Source: Mariannaea sp. PMI_226
Taxonomy: Eukaryota > Ascomycota > Sordariomycetes > Hypocreales > Nectriaceae
Direction of reading: 5' to 3'
Length of the DNA: 64,000 nucleotides
Assembly: GCA_024336345.1 (NCBI GenBank)
Contig: JANFOG010000020.1
Coordinates: forward strand, 186,001 to 250,000
Shown: positions 42,789 to 53,115 of the stretch, one piece after another
Layout of the letters: every line of letters starts with the position of its first letter
Numbering within the stretch: the first letter of the stretch is position 1
Translations under genes and position numbers: made by a program
The notes under the pieces: generated by a model
The model's database searches: none
What the model was told of the DNA's origin: nothing
Seen by the model: only the letters and a program-made list of their open reading frames with translations

Positions 42789-43064
42789 CTAGAACCATGT
42801 TGCTTTGACCGATTCGTCCCCCAACCTTTTATATGTTTGCAGTCCAGTTAAGGTCAACTCTATGTGCAATTTCTTCATTTCATTGAGAAATTCCCAAAAC
42901 TTCTTATATAGCTGGTCTTTCGGGCTTGCATCGGATAAAGGAAAGTGGGCAACGACCTTAGCAAGCAAGGCATATGACATTGCGAGAAAATTTGGATTTT
43001 CTCCCACCACCTTTTCCCAGTTGGAGCGCTTCTGGAGAACCTCCTCAATATTTCTGTTGATTTC
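42789..43064 (-). other. possible exon, protein-like open frame
   Basis: The minus strand is open for 153 codons from 43250 to 42789. The part outside the plus-strand gene reads like protein (SNWEKVVGENPNFLAMSYAL, LAKVVAHFPLSDASPKDQLY, KKFWEFLNEMKKLHIEL, TLTGLQTYKRLG). No ATG opens it early and I do not recognise it. Its upstream half overlaps the start of the plus-strand gene and may be chance. Confidence 0.3.
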
Positions 43065-43891
43065 ATGGATAGCCAAAAAGAAAGTCTTAGGGTGACGACT
43101 GATCGGCAGAAGAGGGATAATGTACAACCTAAGGATGGGAATGGGTCGGCTGGAGTTTATTCTGTTGTCTACGAACGATTGGGAGCAGAGCCAGAAAAGA
43201 CTGAGGCCACAGACGATCAACTCAAGGGTACAGATGGTATGTCCTGACAAACGATATGGAACCTAAATACTAATTTGGTCTTACTTTTGCTATAGGTCAA
43301 GTTGAGGAAACACAATTTGACCAAAGTGCATTAGGTGGTGTAGTTCCAGTGGACATACCATTTAGTGTGAAGCATAAGCTTGTGGTGCGATTACAGCAGA
43401 TTTTGGAGGATACATGCTACAAATTTGGGGAACGAGAGATGCAGCAGAGGCTGAAAGAGAGGGGTTGGGGATGTGCAGAGGCGGTAGAGCTGGATACATG
43501 GATGGAAGAGTTTTTAGATCAACAGGGGATATTCCAAAAGGAAGACGATGATGGCAGCAAGAGTGTTGAGGCACTATTCAAATCGGTTGCTGATATTCGA
43601 CACGTTGCTGTTCGGCGTACGTATGTGTGCATGGGGGTTATTGAGAGGTTCCTGAAGGCAGCGGAGGAACTTATGTGTCTTCTAAAGGTGGGAAGATATG
43701 TTGAAGTGATTAAGCGGCTTAGGCTAGACCTTGAGTCAATAGGGGCTAGGCAAATTCAGGATGCATACAAAGTGCATCTGCAAGGAAAGAGGAGGCTGTT
43801 GGAGATTGCGGAGAAGCGGGTTGTGCTAGAGGAGTTAGAAACGAGGGTGAAAGAGGAAGTGGATAAGGACATGGGGAAGAGCGAGTGGTAG
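43065..43891 (+). CDS. conserved fungal helical protein of unknown function
   Basis: Exons 43065-43236 and 43296-43891 give 255 residues; the 59-nt intron has a GTATGT donor, ACTAAT branch and TATAG acceptor, with matching phase. After a charged N-terminus the protein reads VVRLQQILEDTCYKFGEREM, QQRLKERGWGCAEAVELDTW, and then SVADIRHVAVRRTYVCMGVI, followed by a long charged coiled region to the C-terminus. This belongs to a common Pezizomycotina family, sometimes mislabelled as a cytochrome c1 component. I see no haem-binding CxxCH. No enzymatic motif is visible. A coiled-coil binding protein is the safest reading. Confidence 0.7.
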
Positions 43892-44352
43892 GTCAGGCGG
43901 AGGCCCTAAAAGCTATTCATGAAGCAGAGAAGGTTATATCGGAGATGGAGTGATATGGTTTTACTAAGAGGCGGAAGAGTTTTAATAGGTATGAAATTGT
44001 AGGGCTAGACAATGGGGTGATAGTAGGACTGTAAGTACAGTGAGCAATGCTGACCTTAAGCTTGAAGAAGGATTATAGTAAGAGTCTCTCATATCGGGAT
44101 ATGGGGTTTAGGGTTCACGCGTGAGTTCAGAGTACAAAATTTGTTCGGAGCAGAATAGATATGAGGTAGACAATAGAAGAAGGAAAATGTATTCGAATGA
44201 ACATAGTTTATAATTATGCCTATCCTGTGGAATAAGTTCTCATGGGTTGAAATATTTGATGGATTGATGTTGATAAGCAGCTCCCCGACGCTTCCAATCG
44301 GGGCAAGATGATCATCGCTCTCCGGAGATACTATCCAGCTCACCGACCCTAT

Positions 44353-44780
44353 AGATTTCCCAAAGCATGAGTCAGCCTCTGTGTTGTTTTCGGTTTTATT
44401 TCGTCAGTCGCGATATCTCCTCCGATCACAGGTTTCTGAAGAAATGATACGCGGCTGTTTTTCAGCAAGCGCGCAACGGATGGAGTCAAAAAGGCGTGAT
44501 TGGCTCCGAGCTGGTTGATGGCTCGTTCAACATTGCCAGGCCTGTCGGCTTAGTTCGGAATACAACCACACGCCCCGTGTAGAAGCGTCGTCAATATGTC
44601 CATAATACACCCATCAAAATTGTACGAGGAGACTTGGAAGACCCAGGAATGCTTGCCGAAACCCATCTCACAACCATGATCGAAGCATCTGGTATTCAGA
44701 GCCCGGTGTTCCATCACAGCTATATTCGCATCAACCTGATTGAGTATTGGGTTCCTCTGGGCAGTTGGAGTGAACGGCAT
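44353..44780 (-). pseudogene. NRPS adenylation-domain relic
   Basis: The minus strand carries the middle of an adenylation domain of a non-ribosomal peptide synthetase: VMEHRALNTRCFDHGCEM, GFGKHSWVFQVSSYNFDGCI, MDILTTLLHGACGCIPN, a TAA stop at 44550-44552, then in the same frame ADRPGNVERAINQLGANHAF, LTPSVARLLKNSRVSF and LQKPVIGGDIAT. These match the stretch from just after core motif A3 (xxEHR) to near A5 (xLxGGE; here VIGGDI) in fungal NRPS. Both sides are missing, including A3 itself and the condensation and carrier domains. With a stop and truncations it is non-functional. It may mark the site of a lost secondary-metabolite cluster or be a transposed fragment. Confidence 0.85.
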
Positions 44781-45919
44781 GAATGGTGTTAAAGGAGCTT
44801 CAGCGACCCACTCCTCCCTTCAATCCGAGCATAACTACGGATCACGTGGCCAATGCGGCAATCAATCAATCTCGTAAGGCGACGTTTTTTTCCGGTCACC
44901 TCACCAGTTCAATCATAACAATGGGCCCACGCAAACCCAATAGGCTCATGCACGACGACTGGGCACAATGCCCTTTCAACATTACTCTACGCAGGAAATC
45001 ATCGGATGCTGATAGCGAACAGAATGAGAGGGAAAGAGTAAACTGCAATGGCCAGGAAACCGGGAGGCACCAGAATTTTGATTTTTTTGACTCCAGCCTG
45101 GATCTCGACTATACTATTACCCATATTGACGATGTTGACCCAAACGTCCAATGGCAGGCCATGACACCTTGCTATAGTTTCGTTTGTGAGTACTATATCA
45201 AACCTGTTGTGAATGAGGCTCATTAACTCAACTTGGGCAGTTAACAAGGTAAAGTATGCCACGGACAACTTTGTTTATGTTGCCAACAAGTGGACTATCG
45301 GACGGCAACGACCGGAGGTGACATCAGCAAAAGATAGCGGAACAAAGCAATTAGTAAGAGATTGGGTAGCTCGAATTCTGGAAATTCGGGCGGCGGATGA
45401 GCACCATGTTTATGCACTTGTGTGCTGGATGTACTGGCCCGATGAGCTACCAGCTGGAACGATGTGTATGAAGAAAAGAATTCGTGGGCGTCAAGCTTAT
45501 CATGGCCAGAACGAGTTGATTGCGTCAAATCACAGTAAGTTTTCTTCCCAGACTGAATGATAAAGTGCGTCACGCCTGACCCTCGATGACAAGTGGATAT
45601 TATCAACGTCTTCAGCGTTATCAACCCGGCCGCTATTAGTCATCGGAGCGATTCAGCTGAGGAAGAGCTGATGGACAATTTGTATTGGCGGCAGACATAT
45701 AATTGTCTGGACGCGCGGTTGTCGGTAAGAAGCCCCAGTACTTCCGCTGTTCTCGCTAACGTTTTCACTTTTAGCCTGCCAAGCTAGTTTGTAAATGCAA
45801 CACCCCTGGAAACCCCGATGAAGTGTTGATTGGGTGTAGTAGTTTGACTTGCGGGAATTGGATGCATGAGAAGTGCCTACGAAATGATGTGTTCATGAGG
45901 ATATACAGTCAACTGGGTA

Positions 45920-47777
45920 AGTCCCTATACCCACATTTCGTCAGCCCCCCCATTTCGTCATAGTAAAACCAGCTTCCTCCTTTATCAACCGCCCAATTAC
46001 TATCAGCCATATCTGTGCCAATTTATATCCAATTGCTTCCCTTTTTTTTCCCTCTATAAGCCCTATGTTCAAATGCCCCAATATACCCAAGAAGACCTTT
46101 CCAATGCCCTTGAGGCTATCGCAAATGGGCAGTCAGTCCGACAAGCTGCCTTTGACTGGGGTATTCCAAGAACAACTCTCCAAAGCCGCATTCATGGGCA
46201 TCAGTCCCATCAATATGCTGCCGAAGGCCAGCAGAGACTATCGCCAGTCCAGGAAAGTCAACTTGCTACTTGGGTAATAACCTAAGAGGCTCTAGGGCTG
46301 CCTCCAACACATGCCCAAGTCAAGGAATTTGCTCAGCGCATTCTAGCAGCTAAAGGAGACCATGAGCCTCTTGGAAAACGCTGGCTAGCTGCCTTTTGAA
46401 GGAGAAATCCATCAGTAAAGACTAAGAGGTCTAGGTCTATTGACTCCAAGAGAGTCAATGGAGCTACAGTTCCAATTATTAAAGGTTGGTTTCCATACCT
46501 CTATCTTCCAGAGGTCCAAGCCATTGAGCCACAATACAGATACAATATGGTTGAAGCAGGCATAATGGAGGGTCTTGGAGCCAATGGGATAGTTCTTGGA
46601 AGCTCAAAAACGCAAGCTATTCAGAAGAAACAACCCGGTTCAAAGGCTTGGACCTCCTTTATAGAGTGTATCTCGGCGACTGGGGTTGCCTTACCTCCTT
46701 TAGTCATATTCAAAGGCAAAACAGTTCAACAGCAGTGGTTTCCTATAGATCTTGATGAATTCAAGGATTGGCAATTTACAGCAACTGAAAATGGCTGGAC
46801 TACAGATAATACAGCTATTGAGTGGCTCCAGAAGGTCTTTCTTCCTAATATAATAACAACAACAACAAAGAAGACCAGACTTCTTATTATGGATGGTCAT
46901 GGAAGTCATACAACAACTGAATTTATGTTCTTATGCTTCCAACACAACATCCATCTTCTTTTTCTTCCTCCACATACCTCTCATATCCTTCAGCCATTAG
47001 ACCTTAGTGTGTTCTCCTCCTTAAAACACCACTATCGCAAGGAGGTTGGATATTTCGGCCTTCTTACAGATTCTAACCCAATTGGCAAGAGGAATTTTCT
47101 TCTTAGCTATTCTAAAGCTAGAAAAGAAGCCCTTTCTATTAGGAATATTCAGTCGGGTTGGAAAGCAACAGGTCTTTGGCCAAGGTCTCTAGCCAAACCC
47201 TTATTAAGCCCCTTATTGCTTGAGAATAGCAATAATACAAAGGAAACACCAAAGCAGACTAAAAATAATCAACTAGGGAGCTTTCCAATAGACTGGAGTG
47301 CAGAGACTTCTATAGTGTCATGGTCAACGCCTAGAAAATCCAAGGAGCTACAGCAACAGGTCAAGACCTTCATCCAGCTTGATGAACAACACCAAACCAC
47401 ACAACGCCAGCTATTCAGAAAGATCACCAAGGGATATGAGGAGAAAGAGGTACTTTTAGCCAATGCACAATTAAAAATTCAGAGCTTAGAAGCCCAGATT
47501 GAAGCTGCTAGACCAAGGAAAAGAAGGAAGGTCCAAACTAGCCCTAATTCGAAGTTTGCCAATATTGAGGCTATCCACAAGGCGCAACAGGAAGCTATAG
47601 AGGCTCAGATTACTATAGATAACTCAGATGCATCTAGTATATCTACTATTCCAGAGGATTGTATAGAGGTTCAATGTTGAAGGCAGGGGGGCTATTTGAA
47701 ATAGGGGTATTGAATTTATATGGTTGATTTTGACTATGACGAAATGGGGGGGCTGACGAAATGTGGGTATAGGGACT
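45920..47777 (+). mobile_element. pogo-type DNA transposon inserted in the BAH-PHD gene
   Basis: 1858-bp element with identical 45-bp inverted repeats beginning AGTCCCTATACCCAC and containing two TTTCGTCA blocks around a C7 run. TA at 45918-45919 and 47778-47779 is the target duplication. It belongs to a different family from the 1862-bp elements at 2354 and 10556. The perfect inverted repeats and exact repair of the host frame on removal show that it inserted recently relative to its host gene. The left junction creates GGGTAAGTCC, which contains a perfect splice donor. Confidence 0.95.
46073..47680 (+). pseudogene. dead pogo-type transposase
   Basis: One frame from ATG 46073 to TGA 47678-47680 with two internal stops, TAA at 46283-46285 and TGA near 46397-46399. 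Parts: N-terminal helix-turn-helix (YTQEDLSNALEAIANGQSVR, QAAFDWGIPRTTLQSRI), second DNA-binding helix region with the second stop, then the DDE core. The first catalytic position reads YNMVEAGIMEG where relatives have DE, so the Asp is a Val. The second Asp is present in RLLIMDGHGSH and the third in ILQPLDLSVF. A coiled C-terminus with a basic RPRKRRKV follows. Two stops plus the lost Asp mean it cannot transpose itself, while its ends remain intact. Confidence 0.9.
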
Positions 47778-48377
47778 TACCGAGTCGATGTCCAGTTCAG
47801 AACGATCACACGGCTCCGAAGGCACGATAAAGGAAGAGATACGAGGTGTTCCAGACAAAGTCAAAAATGACGTCTCGGTTCAGGAAGCGACTTCAGCAAA
47901 GCTGAAAGCAATTGGTTTGAGAGCCAAGGGGCTCGATACGAAAGCTCGAAGCAAGTTTCATAAAGATAAGAGCCACAAAAAGAGCACTCGCTATCAGCTC
48001 TCCGTAGGAACTTTGGAGGCGACTCTGATATTGGATGATGGCACTACAAAGTGGAGGATTAATGATTTACGGGATAAAGCCTTAGAGAAGACCTGGGATG
48101 AGAAAATCATTTGCCTAATATGTGGCGTCCCCATTGAATAAATAGGTCGCCCTCCGGGCTGGTCTCGCTACGCTCGCGGTTTGTAGTCTTAACTATCTTT
48201 TGGTGGATTACCACTTGTAATTACAGCCTACGTATCTACAAAAGCCAAGTGGAGGCAATTATATTCACATTAAAAACATCACCACTCTACATCTTGGTGT
48301 TTTCATTCAACATTCAAAATCAATTAAAAATATCTAAGGTTATTTACCCATCGCTCTGTCTCAATGATAGCGAGTGT

Positions 48378-48974
48378 TTAAGAACACTGCTCTTCAAATA
48401 TTTCTTGCTCGTGGATTCCGACAAGAGTATCAAAGAAGTCAACATTAGGGCCCTTAGGCTTGGACTGGATGGCATGCCTTGCAGCATCCCGTTTCTTCCT
48501 CCACTGGGACCTGGGGACAATATCAAGGGCCTTAATGCGAGGCAACACGTCTCCAATCTCATAAGAACATTTAAAAGCGTCAACAGGCAGTGGCCAGTCC
48601 AAGACCATGTGTTTACATGGCGCCTGACAAAATATGGGACAATAGTATGTCCTACCAGAACAGTAGCGGACAATAGCAATGACAAGACGCCAGAGACTGT
48701 CGTCTCTGTTGAAATACCGACAGTACTCACAATCAGCATCGCCAAACCCCAGCATCTCCTCGGGTTTGATCAAGTGGACTTCACCAGTGGGTGAGATCCA
48801 AAAGTCATGAAAATACATATCGTATGGCCAATCAGCAAGCTGATCCAAAACATTGCAGACATACGCCTTCATCAGTTCAGGCTTCAAAGGGGCGGCGTCT
48901 TCAAAACGCCACCAACAAGGAAACGAAGAGCTACCACGGCCACGGCCAGAGTGACCAAAGTCAGCCCAAGACAT
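48378..48974 (-). CDS. conserved fungal protein of unknown function
   Basis: Intact 198-codon frame from ATG 48974. Blocks: SSFPCWWRFEDAAPLKPELM, WPYDMYFHDFWISPTGEVHL, IKPEEMLGFGDADCEYCRYF, YYCPIFCQAPCKHMVLDWPL, IGDVLPRIKALDIVPRSQW. I recognise this pattern from uncharacterised Pezizomycotina proteins; the Cys and His residues in CEYC and CPIFCQAPCKH might bind metal. A TTTGCTAG acceptor just upstream and the open frame from ATG 49248 (MATERTPDSSTNPREV) suggest that a first exon may exist, but I could not find a donor in phase. No catalytic motif is evident. Confidence 0.65.
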   Translation of the reverse strand: MSWADFGHSGRGRGSSSFPCWWRFEDAAPLKPELMKAYVCNVLDQLADWPYDMYFHDFWISPTGEVHLIKPEEMLGFGDADCEYCRYFNRDDSLWRLVIAIVRYCSGRTYYCPIFCQAPCKHMVLDWPLPVDAFKCSYEIGDVLPRIKALDIVPRSQWRKKRDAARHAIQSKPKGPNVDFFDTLVGIHEQEIFEEQCS

Positions 48975-49291
48975 GGGAAGACTATGAGACTTTCCCTCCT
49001 AGCAAAGTTAACAGATGCTCTCAATCGCATAAAAAGAAAACAGTTGTTGGCCCCACTCCTCTAGTGGGCGGTCGGGCTCTCACCCTCGGTGATGGTTCTT
49101 CACAGACCAAACAGTGTTCCAACCAGAGACAGAAATACAATCCCTTTCGTGTCTCGCAGGGGCTCGGGCTGTATCCAACAGTCCTGGAAATAAAAAGACT
49201 CACCTCTCTTGGGTTCGTGCTGGAGTCAGGCGTCCTCTCGGTCGCCATGGCTGAAGAAAAAGGCGTCGCTCTCGCCGCTGCTAGAAAATAA

Positions 49292-50152
49292 CACTCCTGA
49301 TAAACCCTACTCCGTTTTGGGTCGCGCTACACGAGGAAGGTGAGAAAAGAGCTTGCTTGCCTTTGAGTCGACTCCGTTTGGATTGTTTCAACAAAAAACC
49401 GTAAAAAAAGAAAAAATACAAGTCTGCGTTCTCACTCGACTGGCCGCTGGCAACAGAAATCTATTTCTATGTTCGTCCCCACCTGGCCCCTCGCGTGATG
49501 TGATCAGAGTATTCTTATCACAATTACTAGTCTACTCCATCCAGTCATTGACCACTTGATATGGCACCCAATTTAGATCTAAATGCTACTACACACAGCC
49601 CAGCTATTCGCCTATCCACGCAGTAGCTGCAAAGGTTGGAGAAATTTGGCCTATCTCTCAACCTACCTGACCAAGTTTCGCCCATCTACCTCAGGCATCC
49701 AACCATCTCCAAGCCATGCACCACCAAGACCTGGTTGACGATCCGAACGTTTGTGACGCCCCAATAGCGACTGGAGGTATGCACCCGAGCAAATGCTTCT
49801 CATCGTCAACACATTAAACCTGCACATAGAAAATTCGACAAAGCCTTCTCTTCGATTACAGACATCCCAACGAAAGGGTCTCTCAGTTGCTCCGCCCAGG
49901 ATCTATTGTGCAATATAGCAGCAGCCAGCGAGACAAAATGACTGAAGCTGTGACAAAATTTGTATCCGATTTAGCAAACACCGAATTCATACATCAGTCA
50001 AGCACGTTGGGGTGACGGCAGTCCCATAAAGGCTATGTAGGTATTAAAATTGTGGTCCAAAAGTCTGTGGACGCTACCCCGCCTACCAGTAATTCACCCA
50101 CTAAAGGCATGACAACTCACAATCTTCAATCTATCCAAAACATTAACAAATC
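49292..50152. other. intergenic
   Basis: No gene recognised. It leads into the Tc1/LINE/hAT mosaic. Confidence 0.4.
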
Positions 50153-50386
50153 ATGTCGCAAAAGAACGGAATTTTGTCCATCTTATGCGCAGGCCGGCAA
50201 AGAAACCATGAATTTAGCGACGTGATTAAAGCTCTTATTGTGCAAGCTGTAGAGAGCGGAAGGTCATATCGGGATGTCGCTGAGGAGGCAAGATGTTCAC
50301 CACAAGCCGTCGGGAATATTGTTCAACGCTGGAAAACTCAACGAACTTTGGATAAAAAACCCAGATCTGGGCGTCCAAAGAAACAC
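50153..50386 (+). pseudogene. Tc1-like transposase N-terminus
   Basis: From ATG 50153 about 78 codons encode a helix-turn-helix of the Tc1 type: EFSDVIKALIVQAVESGRSY, RDVAEEARCSPQAVGNIVQR, WKTQRTLDKKPRSGRPKK. The Gly-Arg-Pro-(K/R) closing motif is the minor-groove GRPR-like linker of Tc1 transposases. The second helix domain and DDE core are missing, replaced directly by LINE sequence. The open frame continues across the junction, to 50524, in LINE DNA read in a different frame. Confidence 0.8.
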
Positions 50387-50822
50387 AAGGCATGGGCCCA
50401 ACCCCAGCGCCCTTCGGAAAGCAGTGATCACGTGTGTGCTACCGGTCTTGACGTACGGCTCGGAAGCGTGGTACGCGGGCATGACAGAGTCCCGGACGAA
50501 TACAAAGACATACCAGGCCAATGAAGTCAGCACCCGCCAACACGGACTCGTCAACGAGATTGGTAGAGTTCTCAACGGCGCAGCGCGCGCCATCCTGCCG
50601 GTCTGGCGCACGACGCCCACACCGACCCTATACCGAGAGGCTGGTCTACCGCCGGCCCAGATTGCCCTGGACAAGGCACGCCTCAACTTTGGCATCCGCC
50701 TGCGAGCAGTCGATCAGAATCACCCTCTCGTCCATCGCATAAGCCGCCGCAAAGTCCGTGCGGGAAAGAAGCACGGGGAGCTGCAGCAGCCACGGACTAG
50801 GCTCCAACACGATCTTGACCTA
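50387..50822 (+). pseudogene. LINE ORF2 internal fragment
   Basis: Encodes the region after the reverse transcriptase palm: RHGPNPSALRKAVITCVLPV, LTYGSEAWYAGMTES, ARAILPVWRTTPTPTLYREA, GLPPAQIALDKARLNFGIRL. The intact LINE has the corresponding GPLPSAMRSAVRACVEPVLL, YGTEVWYPG and RAILPVWKTTPIAILHRESG. Both the catalytic part before and the RNase H after are absent, so this is an internal piece. Confidence 0.85.
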
Positions 50823-50925
50823 CTGTAGGGAAGCAATGACGTTATGTTGACAGGCAGGCCATTGCCCATTTAATGGGCAGGAGGCTTGGGGAGCGCTAGG
50901 GAACATTTACTAGTAAATATCCAAG
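50823..50925 (+). pseudogene. hAT fragment, same family as at 24865-25135
   Basis: Begins CTGTAGGGAAGCAATGACGT and continues through GGAGGCTTGGGGAGCGCTAG. The minus strand at 25050-25135 has the same text with scattered changes, where it encodes part of an hAT transposase. In this copy the matching frame carries a stop (CATTTAATGGGC in place of CGTTCGACGGGC). It ends near 50925. Confidence 0.75.
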
Positions 50926-50939
50926 TGCATTGTGATTTG

Positions 50940-52735
50940 TATAGGTGCATTGGGTTAAGATCAATCGTCCTGTTAAGTGCGGTATACGGAACGGCGGCCG
51001 AGCGGCCTTGAGCCGCACCTACCAGGACTAGATACGAAAGTGGACGCTGGTGTCCACCCTTCTGGGACTCTAGTAAAAGTGGTTATACGCTCAGAGGGTA
51101 GATGGTCAATCTATGCAGCGTAGTTATAAAAGTCAACTGTTGAATTATAGGACAAGGGCTTTGCATCACCCATAAATACATTAATTAGGAAATGCTCATC
51201 CTTAGGTATAAAACTGTCTAGGGAGTGTCAAAGTATCTTGAGGAGAAGTCCTTAAAGCCATCAAGTCATGTGACGGAGTCCCTCCCACACTCTACTGCGC
51301 TGATTCCGCCAAGATGATCACTTCCCCGTTTCACACGCAAAAGCTTATCTGAGATTTGATATTACAGGTCAACTCCAGATGTTCTGTTACAAGGTGTGGG
51401 AAGCACAAGAGGGCTATGAAGGCTCAGTGACAGGGCAGTTCATTCTGTACCAGATTAAATGATCCAGTGAGCTACACGAGCCAATATTTCGAATGACTAT
51501 TCAAATTCTTGTATACATTTATGGATCCTCTCCAGCAGAAAATACACTTACTAAAAGAGTAGACTGCCCTGAACATACTCGTCGAAGGAGAGTTTACTTT
51601 TGTCATTCAATACGTGATCCTTCATGTATCTGGACATTGCGTCCCCCAAAGCATCATATTGAAATCGCCGCGCCTCTTTCGCCAAAACAATGCGAGGTAA
51701 ATATTCTGGGTCTGACGGTGAAATAGAGCCGGTTCAATGGAATAAGTCATTTGGTTGGTTGCTGAACGAACACGTCTCCCTTTCCACGAAAACTCCTGTT
51801 GAATATCTATTCATTCTAGTCCAAATGAGAGCATAACTAGAGTAAGATCTTATGCTTTCTTTTCCTTCCCCGAGTCAAATCTGATCTCGACTTTCCTACC
51901 ATCCAGCTGAACTAAGGCACAATCCCCGTCGTTGGAACCTAAGGGAGTCAGGACGTAAGAACATGTACGCGGGATGAACTCTTGCCTTCGATTGGAGACC
52001 CAGATCCATTTCCCATTGGTACATCCGGCTCTGGCGGAGACGGGACGCCTTCTTTACCTCTGTCTGAGGCGTCCGGCATTATATTTTCAAGGACTAGGGT
52101 ACTGGATCAATTGCAAGAGTGGTATGTTAGCTACCGTTGATCTCTAGATTCATTTGCCTAAGAGAGATATGCTTACATCTGAGGAAACGGCAGATGTGTG
52201 ATAAAGATTGCATTGCACTTCGCAGAAAGAGTCCAGGACAAGGACAGGTCTAATAGTCTGCCTAAGTCTCCCTGGCACGAAGAAAACCCCATGTCGTTCA
52301 ACGCGAAAACCTCAAACCAACCCCGTACATAGGCCGTCTACATGGACTCCCGTCTAGGCACTTACCTTACTGCGGCCTTCCAGAACTGGGGCTTACTTGC
52401 ACATCCTCAGGCGTTGTTGTGAGGCTGGCGTTGGCACCACCATCCATGATCACACTAAGGCGGCCTACACATGCGGCCCAGCGTTCACCTGGCTCTATTG
52501 GCGCGAGACCGCCATATATAACCAGAGACTGCAAAGCTTACCCTCAAATATTGAGATACTGAGATAATAAAATGTTGCTCTACCCTCGAAAGGTACGACT
52601 GAATAAGTCTTGTCGTGCAGTGACGGGGAGATCCAGGGAGCAAAAGGGATCCTGGTACCATTAGTTAAACACCTCCTTCAATTAATACAGTATCGTTATC
52701 GCATGTTTCCACCCCACCAAGAAGGAGGTTTCTTT
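50940..52735. other. gene-poor stretch
   Basis: On the minus strand at 51855-52000 a short protein-like run (VLTPLGSNDGDCALVQLDGR, KVEIRFDSGKEKKA, stop) looks like the last exon of a small gene, with no start found. Nothing else supported. Confidence 0.35.
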
Positions 52736-52812
52736 GGATTTAGGTGGCTGGCGAAGACGCCGCATGAGCCCATCCTCTTGAGGCATAGCTCCAATCTCTA
52801 CGCATCCAAACA
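52736..52812. repeat. divergent direct repeat, copy 1
   Basis: GGATTTAGGTGGCTGGCGAAG onward matches copy 2 at 53691-53767 at roughly four positions in five. Many differences have T or A here against C or G in copy 2. Confidence 0.6.
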
Positions 52813-53115
52813 TTCAGGATGTAAGGGTGTTATGAGCAGGGAAGGACTGATTTAGCCATACAGCCAACAGCCTCACTGGTGAAGCCACGGTGTGTCAACT
52901 CGGGCCCCTGCGGTACCGACGACTGAATAAGCGAGGCATGGCAATGATACCACAAGTTGAGCGATTATAAGAACAAGAAATTTATCCGACATGAGGCCTC
53001 ATTTCAAACTAAATCATTTATTCAATAAAATTAAGGCAAAGAGAAATCACACACAAGAGCAATGTAAGTCCTCAAATCTAATGCCACATACGTGAGCTGA
53101 CTTCAATAGCGCAAT

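Larger units (their letters stand above)
44921..48141 (+). pseudogene. BAH-PHD chromatin-reader gene split by a transposon
   Basis: Exons 44921-45185, 45241-45534, 45594-45724 and 45775-45917, then the element 45920-47777, then 47780-48141. Without the element and with one TA the coding length is 1197 nt, 398 residues, all phases correct. The BAH domain reads NKVKYATDNFVYVANKWTIG, VRDWVARILEIRAADEHHVY, CWMYWPDELPAGTMC, HGQNELIASNHMDIINVFSV. The PHD finger reads LVCKCNTPGNPDEVLIGC, CGNWMHEKCLRNDVF. A C-terminal block, LEATLILDDGTTKWRINDLR with ICLICG, follows. BAH-PHD proteins in filamentous ascomycetes (EPR-1 in Neurospora) bind H3K27me3 and mediate Polycomb-type silencing; this may be an orthologue or a paralogue. 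The insertion falls within the PHD finger region, after RIYSQL, in the codon pair GGT-ACC. Confidence 0.88.

Noticed and set aside
43065..43891. Cytochrome c1 function for the helical protein
   Set aside because: There is no CxxCH haem site and no membrane anchor; the label sometimes attached to this family is not supported by the sequence.
48791..49291. A 166-codon plus-strand frame
   Set aside because: Most of it lies antisense to the conserved gene at 48378-48974 or its presumed upstream exon, and it has no motif.
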